A stretch of DNA of 22,568 bases. Source: an uncultured Candidatus Planktophila sp. GTDB taxonomy: Bacteria > Actinomycetota > Actinomycetes > Nanopelagicales > Nanopelagicaceae. The stretch lies in the NCBI GenBank assembly GCA_937927965.1, contig CALEZA010000026.1, positions 1-22,568 on the forward strand, in the 5' to 3' direction. Made by a program: the position numbers and the translations under genes. The notes under the pieces were generated by a model. The model saw only the letters and a list, made by a program, of their open reading frames with translations, searched no databases and was not told the DNA's origin. Positions 7,764 through 13,983 of this stretch are shown in pieces. Numbering within the stretch: position 1 is the first letter of the stretch; each line of letters opens with the position of its first letter.

Positions 7764-8600
7764 ATTGGAGTTCTTAGCTTCAACGACCGCGGCATAGACG
7801 ATCTTCTTCGGTAGATCTAGCTCTTCGGCAACTGTAGCAATGGCGCTCTTACGGTCCATTCCTGCTGCCTCAAACTCCTTGACTCGTGCGGTGATATCTC
7901 CTTGAGTGGCAGTTTTTGTGCCTACTTCAACTCCCCCAAAGACGAGAGTGATCTCACCCAAGATTTCTCGGCTGGTGGCCCACTCAATTAACTCATCGAG
8001 AGTTCCTCGGATAGTCTCCTCATAAGTCTTTGTCATCTCACGACAAATAGCACAAAGGCGAGATCCACCGAGAACTGTTCGTGCATCTGTCAGAGATTCA
8101 AGGAGACGGTGGGGAGCTTCAAAGAGAACCATTGTGCGCTCCTCAAAGCGAAGTGATTCATAGAAAGCAAGACGAGCACCTGCGGTGCGAGGTGCAAATC
8201 CTTCAAAGGTGAAACGATCTGTGGGAAGACCTGAGAGTGCGATTGCCATAGTGGGAGCACTTGGTCCAGGAATAACTTTCACATCAATCTTCTCGGAGAT
8301 TGCATCTCTCATCAATCGAAATCCAGGATCGCTGATGGTGGGCATCCCCGCATCAGTGAGCACTAAGACATCTCGTCCCTCTCGCAAAGCAATTAAAAGC
8401 TCTTGGGTGCGATCTGTCTCATTGCCCTCGAAGAAGGAGAGGATGCGTGCAGTGAAGGTTGCACCAATGTCGGATGCAAGTCTGTGGAAGCGGCGAGAAT
8501 CTTCTGCAGCGATTATTTCGGCGCCCTCAATGGCCGCCTTTAATCGCGGGCTCGCATCGAGCGGATTTCCAAGCGGAGTCGCTGCGAGGGTGAGTGCCAT
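7761..8600 (-). CDS. rsmI: 16S rRNA (cytidine-2'-O)-methyltransferase RsmI
   Basis: SAM-dependent 2'-O-methylation of C1402 (E. coli numbering) in the 16S decoding centre. In 279 aa the tetrapyrrole-methylase fold signatures are complete: ATPLGN (7-12), AEDSRR (32-37), DAGMPTISDPG (83-93), PGPSA (111-115) and the LPTDRFTFEGF segment. The ATG at 8600 places the first motif at the usual distance from the N-terminus, and GGGAAG lies eight bases upstream as a possible ribosome binding site. It is the first gene of the minus-strand operon and is divergent from the PMT gene across only 27 bp. Confidence 0.96.
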   Translation of the reverse strand: MALTLAATPLGNPLDASPRLKAAIEGAEIIAAEDSRRFHRLASDIGATFTARILSFFEGNETDRTQELLIALREGRDVLVLTDAGMPTISDPGFRLMRDAISEKIDVKVIPGPSAPTMAIALSGLPTDRFTFEGFAPRTAGARLAFYESLRFEERTMVLFEAPHRLLESLTDARTVLGGSRLCAICREMTKTYEETIRGTLDELIEWATSREILGEITLVFGGVEVGTKTATQGDITARVKEFEAAGMDRKSAIATVAEELDLPKKIVYAAVVEAKNSN

Positions 8601-8615
8601 ATGCCTATCTTCCCA

Positions 8616-8621
8616 TATTCT
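8616..8621 (+). promoter_or_regulatory. Probable -10 element for leaderless PMT gene
   Basis: TATTCT is followed by TTACAC (6 nt) and ATG at 8628. This argues that translation starts at 8628, not at the in-frame ATG at 8601, which touches the rsmI start codon and lies upstream of the element. Confidence 0.5.
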
Positions 8622-8627
8622 TTACAC

Positions 8628-9917
8628 ATGACAGTCGCGATTGCTCCCCTCCTCATCGCACTCTTCTCCTTTCTCCTACGCTTAAAAGATCTCGCCTCAA
8701 TTAAAGGCTTTATCTTTGACGAGATTTACTATGTTGATGGAGCACGCGATCTCCTTAAATATGGCGTTGAGGTAACAGGTGACTCTCCTGAATTTATTGT
8801 TCATCCACCGCTTGGTAAATGGATGATTGCTCTCGGCATTAAAGCTTTTGGTGATAACCCCCTTGGATGGCGCATAGCGACAGCTGTTGTGGGAACAGCG
8901 ATGATTCTTCTCGTTGCACTTATTGCACAGCGTCTCTTCTATTCACCGATTCTTACTGCTTTAGCAAGCGCTCTTATGGCACTAGATGGCATGGCACTCG
9001 TTCAATCGCGCACAGCGCTGCTTGATAACTTCCTAGCTTTCTTTCTCCTGTGCGCCACCTACTTCTTTGTGGCGAAAAGGTATTGGTGGAGTGGGCTTTT
9101 CTTAGGTTTTGCACTTGCCACAAAGTGGAGCGCTGCATACTTCATTGTTGTCTTTGGTGTGATTGCTCTCTATCGAGCTTTCTCCCATCACACTGGACGA
9201 GACCTAATCCGTCCAACTCTTTCTCGCATCGGAGCATTTGGATTACTGCCCCTTGCTGTATACATCACATCATGGTGGGGATGGTTTGCATCCGATCGTG
9301 GTTGGAAGCGTGACTACTCAAGCAATCCATTAATCTCACTCTTTTCATATCACCAAGAGATGCTCAACTTCCACACAGGTCTTACCGAAAAACATAATTA
9401 CCAAGCCAACCCTTGGTCTTGGTTAATTATGGGACGACCAACAAGTTTCTACTACGAATCACCAAGTGGATGCGGAGCAGATAGTTGTTCTCAAGAAGTT
9501 CTTGCCCTTGGCACACCACTTCTCTGGTGGTCTGCCACAATTGCCATTCTGATCGTTCTCGGTTTCTGGCTTCGCTCTCTAGCCACTCGACATATTGATC
9601 CTGCAGCCACAATTATCGTTGCAGGTCTTGCAGCTGGATATCTTCCGTGGTTTTTCTTTCAGAAGAGAACTGTCTTCTCCTTTTATGCCATCGCTTTTGA
9701 GCCATTTCTGATCTTGGCGCTTGTCTATTGCGCCAGACTCTTTCTCACATCACAACGCAAAAAGAGTGATCGCGCCTATCAAATCGGGCAACTCGTTCTC
9801 TTGGTGGGCGTAATCCTTATCGCACTTAACTTTATCTACTTCCTCCCCCTCTACACAGGACAAGTCATCACATATGACGCATGGCATGCGCATATGTGGT
9901 TGGAGAGTTGGATTTAG
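8628..9917 (+). CDS. Dolichyl-phosphate-mannose--protein O-mannosyltransferase family protein
   Basis: Polytopic GT39-type enzyme expected to move mannose from polyprenyl-phosphate-mannose to Ser/Thr of exported proteins on the outer face of the membrane (the role of M. tuberculosis Rv1002c). In the 429 aa from M at 8628, the first extracytoplasmic loop carries the catalytic FDEIYYVDGARDLL, followed by the family-typical HPPLGKWMIALG and NPLGWR. About ten hydrophobic segments follow, with the GRPTSFYYESPSG loop and PWFFFQKRTVFSFY near the C-terminus. The start is set by the TATTCT-N6-ATG arrangement; an earlier in-frame ATG at 8601 would add nine residues. It is divergent from rsmI, as in mycobacteria. 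Its stop abuts the convergent glpR-like stop with no gap. Confidence 0.92.
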   Translation: MTVAIAPLLIALFSFLLRLKDLASIKGFIFDEIYYVDGARDLLKYGVEVTGDSPEFIVHPPLGKWMIALGIKAFGDNPLGWRIATAVVGTAMILLVALIAQRLFYSPILTALASALMALDGMALVQSRTALLDNFLAFFLLCATYFFVAKRYWWSGLFLGFALATKWSAAYFIVVFGVIALYRAFSHHTGRDLIRPTLSRIGAFGLLPLAVYITSWWGWFASDRGWKRDYSSNPLISLFSYHQEMLNFHTGLTEKHNYQANPWSWLIMGRPTSFYYESPSGCGADSCSQEVLALGTPLLWWSATIAILIVLGFWLRSLATRHIDPAATIIVAGLAAGYLPWFFFQKRTVFSFYAIAFEPFLILALVYCARLFLTSQRKKSDRAYQIGQLVLLVGVILIALNFIYFLPLYTGQVITYDAWHAHMWLESWI

Positions 9918-10688
9918 TTATTCGTTAGCAGCGCGAGTTGCACGAAGGCGTTCTACAGCCTCATCAGCGAGCTGCTGATCAAAGATTTCATCGCGTGATG
10001 GAGCAGCCGCTGCCAACGCCTCACGCTCAAGGCGCTCTTGCTCTTCGCTCCAGCGGCCAGGCTCTGTGAGATCAATAGTGCGCTTTGGCTGAATTGCCTT
10101 TGGTGCTGTCACATAAGTTGGAAGTGGAACTTCATTTGGCTTCCACTCAGCACGAGCTGCTGCAGTTCCCTTAGGCAAGAGAGTAACTCCACTGATTTCT
10201 CGTTCTGCAAATGGAATCCAATGCTCTGTATTTGTCTTTGGTGCAACAACAGGTTGAAGATTGGTATGAGAGACACCTTCTGTGCGGCGGTGAATCTGAT
10301 CCATACGGCGGTGCTGGATTGCCGCGATATTCTCTTGGCGGCGAACCACTGCGATGTAGATGATCAACCCGCTGATTGGAAGAAGGATTGAAGTGATTGC
10401 AAGAGTTCCCATAACTGCACCTACCAATGTTGCACTAAGTGTGAGAGTAATAATGGAGAAGATAATGCGGCGGCGGAGTAAGCGTTGTGCTACTCGCGCT
10501 ACGCGATCAACATCTGTGAAGATTGCACCTGATTGAGCGCTAGGGTTGTCACCAGCAACAACACGGAGTGCGCTCTTATAACGCTCAACGCTCTTGCCAG
10601 AGAATTCATTTTTATTATGCATCCAGCGTGGCAGAAAATAGGCAACCCACATGCCAATAATCGCTAGATAGATAATTCCGGATGCCAT
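9918..10688 (-). CDS. glpR: GlpR-like membrane receptor of the gephyrin-like protein Glp
   Basis: A 256-aa membrane protein resembling the actinobacterial GlpR family (not the glycerol regulator of the same name). It has an N-terminal transmembrane helix (about 3-20) ending in FLPRWMHNKNE, a linker, two closely spaced helices (about 75-93 and 97-115), then a long cytoplasmic tail with PLPTYVTAPKA at 188-198 and a charged helical end. In Corynebacterium, Glp binds FtsZ and GlpR tethers it at the septum (established for that genus). Here it sits 54 bp downstream of rimJ, which follows glp, the same order as Rv0994-Rv0996. Family assignment rests on architecture, the PLPTYVT motif and synteny. 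Confidence 0.75.
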   Translation of the reverse strand: MASGIIYLAIIGMWVAYFLPRWMHNKNEFSGKSVERYKSALRVVAGDNPSAQSGAIFTDVDRVARVAQRLLRRRIIFSIITLTLSATLVGAVMGTLAITSILLPISGLIIYIAVVRRQENIAAIQHRRMDQIHRRTEGVSHTNLQPVVAPKTNTEHWIPFAEREISGVTLLPKGTAAARAEWKPNEVPLPTYVTAPKAIQPKRTIDLTEPGRWSEEQERLEREALAAAAPSRDEIFDQQLADEAVERLRATRAANE

Positions 10689-10698
10689 GATGGAGCCA

Positions 10699-10704
10699 AG
10701 ATTA
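10699..10704 (-). promoter_or_regulatory. Possible -10 element upstream of glpR
   Basis: Minus-strand TAATCT lies ten bases before the ATG, so a transcript would have a leader of only about three or four bases. It occupies the 54-bp gap after rimJ. This is weaker than the 6-nt cases. Confidence 0.3.
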
Positions 10705-10742
10705 GTTGGGGGCGGTGCAAACCTCTGGGATTTCCGAGGGGT

Positions 10743-11318
10743 TTATTTCACTAAATGATTGACCTTCACAAAGCACTTATGGTCTCGCCACGCACCTGAA
10801 ATATGGAGAAATTCTGGCCGATCTCCTTCAAAGTGATATCCAGCTTTCTCGGCAACTTTGCACGATGCTGCATTTTCAGGACGAACATTGATTTCAATGC
10901 GATGAAGGCCAAGGCGTTCAAAGCCAAATGCAGTCAAGGTCTTCACAGCATCAGTGGTGAGGCCGCGATTGGCGAAATTTCGGTCTATCCAATAACCAAT
11001 ATGCGCTCCACGCAGAGCCCCCAAGATGACTCCACCCATAGTTATCTGCCCCACAATCTGCTTTTCATGCCAGATAAGGAAGGAGTATGAGCGTCCAGCT
11101 CGTGCTTCACGATTGATCGCTCGCACCATCGCATGAAATGAAGGGCGCTTACTTAAGAATTCACTGGCTGGTGTGCCCTCAGGAACTATTGGAAGTGAAG
11201 CCTCCCAAGGTGCGAGCCACTCTTTATTCTCAGCTCGAATCTCATTCCAGGCAGCGCGATCACGAAGGCGGGCTGGTCGTAGTTGGATCTGCTCTCCAGC
11301 GAGAGTCACTGGCCACAT
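10743..11318 (-). CDS. rimJ: GNAT-family N-acetyltransferase, RimJ/RimL type
   Basis: A 191-aa acetyl-CoA-dependent acetyltransferase of the RimJ/RimL branch, whose members acetylate N-termini of ribosomal proteins; the real substrate here is unknown. It starts with the typical beta strand IQLRPARLRDRAAW. The central strands QIVGQITMGGV and AHIGYWIDRNFANRGLTTDAV contain the acetyl-CoA-binding turn (R-x-x-G/A form: RNFANRGL). It ends with LHRIEINVRPENAAS and VAEKAGYHFEG. It begins two bases after the glp stop, so the two are co-transcribed. A TATATC box five bases before the ATG is a weak promoter candidate. Confidence 0.88.
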   Translation of the reverse strand: MWPVTLAGEQIQLRPARLRDRAAWNEIRAENKEWLAPWEASLPIVPEGTPASEFLSKRPSFHAMVRAINREARAGRSYSFLIWHEKQIVGQITMGGVILGALRGAHIGYWIDRNFANRGLTTDAVKTLTAFGFERLGLHRIEINVRPENAASCKVAEKAGYHFEGDRPEFLHISGAWRDHKCFVKVNHLVK

Positions 11319-11320
11319 AG

Positions 11321-12232
11321 CTAGATATAGCGTCGTTCGAGAACTACGACTGTGACTTCTGAGCCTGCAGCCACTTCGCCTTCCCCTTCAGGGATTGCAA
11401 TAAAGGCATTGGCATCAGAGAGGGTGGCTTGTTCATCTTGAGATCCCAGAGGAGTAACTGACTTTCCATCTTCACTCAAGATTGCACGGATATAGGAGCG
11501 CACACCAGCTACTGATGTCAGACCCTTATCCAAACGAGCCTTCACAGATGGGCGGTGAATTGTTGATGCTCCCAACATCGTGCGAATCATGGGGCGAACT
11601 AGTAATTCAAAGGAGATATAGGCGGCGATGGGATCTCCTGGGAGTGTGACCACAGGGACCTTATCTGGACCAATCTGCCCAAAGTTATGGCGGCCACTGG
11701 AATCGATCGCCACCTCAACAGAGGTAATCTCACCTAACTGAGAGAGCGTGCGAGTGATGAGATCAAATGAATCATCATGGCGTTCGCCGCTGATAATGAT
11801 CAGATCTGCTCGCACCAATTGATCTTCAATGACCGCTTGAAGCTGATCTTCATTTTCAGGAATGGAGTGGACGCGATAGGCAACTGCGCCTGTCTCTCTC
11901 ACCGCTGTTGTGAGGAGCCAAGAATTTGTCTCATACTCTTCATCGCCTGTGAGGGCATCTCCCGGCTCCACCAAATCTGGTCCAGCTGAAATCACAACAA
12001 CGCGAGGGTGTGGTCTGGTGGGCAGGTGATCCAGACCAATGGAAGCTGCAAGACCAATCTGTGTGGAGCGGATTCGACTTCCCGCCTTCATCACCAAGCG
12101 CTCACCCGCATAGACATCCTCAGCCAAGGTTGCACCATGGGCATCGAGAAGAGGCATATCAAATGGCTCTAGAGGTTGGCAGAGGCTCAAGAGAGAGGTC
12201 AATACCTCATCAACGCGCACACGCTCTGCCAT
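11321..12232 (-). CDS. glp: Gephyrin/MoeA-like protein Glp lacking the catalytic insert domain
   Basis: A 303-aa MoeA/gephyrin-E-domain homologue, about 100 residues shorter than usual. LAEDV (36-40) is followed almost directly by AGERLVMKAGSRIRSTQIGLAASIGL (42-67), joining the two halves of domain I. The whole of domain II, with the normally invariant DNSAMDGYA-type active-site motif, is missing. Domain III (about 76-220) remains, but its usual SGGxSxGxxD loop reads SGERHDDSFD (148-157) and LPGNP reads LPGDP (197-201). Domain IV follows (225-303). Molybdenum insertion therefore looks impossible. With GlpR two genes downstream, a cell-division scaffold role like corynebacterial Glp is more likely (inference). 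A TAAGGT -10 element lies eight bases before the ATG. Confidence 0.82.
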   Translation of the reverse strand: MAERVRVDEVLTSLLSLCQPLEPFDMPLLDAHGATLAEDVYAGERLVMKAGSRIRSTQIGLAASIGLDHLPTRPHPRVVVISAGPDLVEPGDALTGDEEYETNSWLLTTAVRETGAVAYRVHSIPENEDQLQAVIEDQLVRADLIIISGERHDDSFDLITRTLSQLGEITSVEVAIDSSGRHNFGQIGPDKVPVVTLPGDPIAAYISFELLVRPMIRTMLGASTIHRPSVKARLDKGLTSVAGVRSYIRAILSEDGKSVTPLGSQDEQATLSDANAFIAIPEGEGEVAAGSEVTVVVLERRYI

Positions 12233-12240
12233 AATCGCTA

Positions 12241-12246
12241 ACCTTA
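12241..12246 (-). promoter_or_regulatory. Probable -10 element of the glp-rimJ transcript
   Basis: Minus-strand TAAGGT sits eight bases from the ATG at 12232, giving a near-leaderless transcript. It shares the 61-bp divergent region with the 5-FTHF cyclo-ligase promoter. Confidence 0.4.
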
Positions 12247-12281
12247 CTTGTTGAGAAGTAAATATTCATGGATTGAAGATG

Positions 12282-12287
12282 TAGAGG
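12282..12287 (+). promoter_or_regulatory. Possible -10 element for leaderless 5-FTHF cyclo-ligase gene
   Basis: TAGAGG is followed by ATTCCA (6 nt) and the ATG at 12294. The last base departs from TANNNT, but the position matches the other leaderless starts in the window. Confidence 0.35.
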
Positions 12288-12293
12288 ATTCCA

Positions 12294-12815
12294 ATGGTGG
12301 CAACGAAAGCAGATATCAAGCGAGATCTGCGTGCCAAATTACGCCGCCAAAGAGATGCGCGTTACACAGAACACACTCTCGTGCATCTACTTAACCTCCC
12401 TGAGTTCTCACAAGCCCAAGTCATAGCTTCCTATTACTCCTATGGGAGTGAGCCCAACACACAGGAACTCAACAAGGCAATCATTGATAGTGGCAAAACA
12501 CTTCTTCTTCCTCGTATTGCAGGAGAAGTTCTTGAATGGGTGAAGTGGGATGGCTCGAAAGAAGCGCTGCAGGAAAATGGAAAATTCCATGAACCTGTTG
12601 GAGATCCAATAAAAGATCTCTCACTTATTGATCTTGTCTTAGTTCCCGCACTTGCAATAGATCCTGATGGCTATCGTTTAGGACAAGGTGGCGGTTTCTA
12701 TGACCGCGCACTGCCGCTAATGCGAGCATGGAAGCATGGAGTTGTCTATCCATTTGAACGGATGGAACATGATCTGCCGCGTGAAGCGTGGGATGTTGCG
12801 CTAGATAGCTGGTAG
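12294..12815 (+). CDS. 5-formyltetrahydrofolate cyclo-ligase
   Basis: ATP-dependent conversion of 5-formyl-THF to 5,10-methenyl-THF, returning stored folate to the one-carbon pool. In 173 aa it has the N-terminal basic helix (KADIKRDLRAKLRRQRDA), the central PNTQEL and LLLPRI segments, and the diagnostic ATP/folate-site loop GYRLGQGGGFYDR at 126-138. The protein ends at DVALDSW, a few residues earlier than relatives, which usually continue with a short conserved beta strand after the WD. The stop codon lies in the first copy of a 17-bp tandem repeat that may have caused this. It is divergent from glp and convergent with the acyl-CoA dehydrogenase gene. Confidence 0.92.
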   Translation: MVATKADIKRDLRAKLRRQRDARYTEHTLVHLLNLPEFSQAQVIASYYSYGSEPNTQELNKAIIDSGKTLLLPRIAGEVLEWVKWDGSKEALQENGKFHEPVGDPIKDLSLIDLVLVPALAIDPDGYRLGQGGGFYDRALPLMRAWKHGVVYPFERMEHDLPREAWDVALDSW

Positions 12816-12834
12816 CTCTAGATAGCTGTTATCT
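12801..12834. repeat. 17-bp tandem duplication at a convergent gene junction
   Basis: Two adjacent 17-bp units, CTAGATAGCTGGTAGCT (12801-12817) and CTAGATAGCTGTTATCT (12818-12834), match at 15 of 17 positions and are followed by CTAGGG. The cyclo-ligase stop lies in unit 1 and the dehydrogenase stop begins just after unit 2. Unit 2 also contains a small hairpin, AGATA-GCTGT-TATCT. No T-run follows, so a terminator role is uncertain. Confidence 0.7.
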
Positions 12835-13980
12835 CTAGGGCATATTGCGAGCAACAACGATTCGTTGAATCTGATTGGTGCCTTCGTAAATCTGAGTTAG
12901 TTTTGCATCACGCATCATGCGCTCAACAGGATAGTCGCTGACATATCCATACCCACCAAGAATCTGCACAGCATCAGTTGTGACCTTCATTGCCACATCG
13001 GTTGCCAGAGTCTTGCATGCTGCTGAGAAGAATTTGAGGTCAGCATCTCCTCTCTCACTCTTTGCAGCTGCTGCGTAGGTGAGTTGTCGTGCAGATTCGA
13101 TAGCAATTGCCATATCTGCCAACATAAATTGGATGCCTTGGAAATCAAAGATTTCCTTACCGAATTGCTTGCGCTCATGTGAATACTTCTTTGCTGCATC
13201 AAATGCACCTTGAGCCAAACCAAGAGCTTGAGCTGCAATGGTGATGCGTGTGTGATCAAGAGTATCCATAGCAAGAGCAAAGCCCTTACCAATCTCAGAG
13301 ATGCGGCGGTCATCGCTGATTGTGACATTATCAAAGTAGACCTCACGGGTGGGAGATCCACGAAAGCCCATCTTCTTTTCTGGAGCTCCAAAAGAAATAC
13401 CTGGATCACTTTTTTCAACAATAAATGCTGTGATGCCTTTAGAACCAAGAGATGGATCGGTTTGCGCAATCACTGTGTAGAAGTCTGAGACTCCTGCATT
13501 AGAAATCCACTTCTTACTTCCATTGAGAACCCAATTATCGCCAACGCGCTCTGCCTTTGTTTTAAGAGATGCAGCGTCAGAGCCTGCCTCTGATTCTGAA
13601 AGGCAGTAGGAGAATCCTTGACCTTTTGCAAGAAGTGGCAACCAACGATTCTTCTGCTCTTGGCTTCCGCCCAACATCAAAGGAAGTGAACCTAATTTAT
13701 TAACTGCTGGAATAAGAGAGGCTGAGCCACAGGCACGAGCAATCTCTTCAATAATGATGACCACTGCAAGTGCATCTGCTCCATCGCCACCATGTGCTGT
13801 TGGAACATGAGCTGCAAAGAGACCTGATTTCACAAGAGCATCGTGTGCTTCTTGGGGATAGCGATGATCTTCATCGACTGCTCGCGCAAAGGGTTCGATT
13901 TCATTTGTTGCTAAATCGCGCACGCTTGCACGGAGGTCGTTATATTCCTCTGGAAGTAGATACACACCTTCGAGTGACAT
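12835..13980 (-). CDS. Acyl-CoA dehydrogenase
   Basis: FAD-dependent alpha,beta-dehydrogenation of acyl-CoA, passing electrons to an electron-transfer flavoprotein. The 381 residues have normal family length. Visible are the signature CLSESEAGSDAAS (usually C/A-x-T/S-E-P-x-A-G-S-D; the Pro is Ser here), WVLNGSKKWISNAG, the mid-domain MGFRGSPTREVYFDNV, the C-terminal QILGGYGYVSDYPVERMMRD and the catalytic-base motif IYEGTNQIQR with E366. E at this position suggests a short- or branched-chain enzyme rather than an isovaleryl or long-chain type (inference). AAGGGG lies about eight bases upstream of the ATG, and the ctaG stop is three bases away, so it ends the copC-ctaG-acyl-CoA dehydrogenase run. 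Confidence 0.95.
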   Translation of the reverse strand: MSLEGVYLLPEEYNDLRASVRDLATNEIEPFARAVDEDHRYPQEAHDALVKSGLFAAHVPTAHGGDGADALAVVIIIEEIARACGSASLIPAVNKLGSLPLMLGGSQEQKNRWLPLLAKGQGFSYCLSESEAGSDAASLKTKAERVGDNWVLNGSKKWISNAGVSDFYTVIAQTDPSLGSKGITAFIVEKSDPGISFGAPEKKMGFRGSPTREVYFDNVTISDDRRISEIGKGFALAMDTLDHTRITIAAQALGLAQGAFDAAKKYSHERKQFGKEIFDFQGIQFMLADMAIAIESARQLTYAAAAKSERGDADLKFFSAACKTLATDVAMKVTTDAVQILGGYGYVSDYPVERMMRDAKLTQIYEGTNQIQRIVVARNMP

Positions 13981-13983
13981 TAC

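Noticed and set aside
8601..8627. ATG at 8601 as the PMT start
   Set aside because: It directly touches the rsmI start codon and lies upstream of the TATTCT box; M at 8628 fits a leaderless start.
10713..10742. Imperfect inverted repeat AACCTCTGG...CCGAGGGGTT downstream of rimJ
   Set aside because: The arms mismatch in the middle, and no T-run follows in the rimJ direction, so I do not call a terminator.
12801..12834. CRISPR-like or site-specific repeat
   Set aside because: Only two adjacent 17-bp units with no spacers; a simple tandem duplication explains it.
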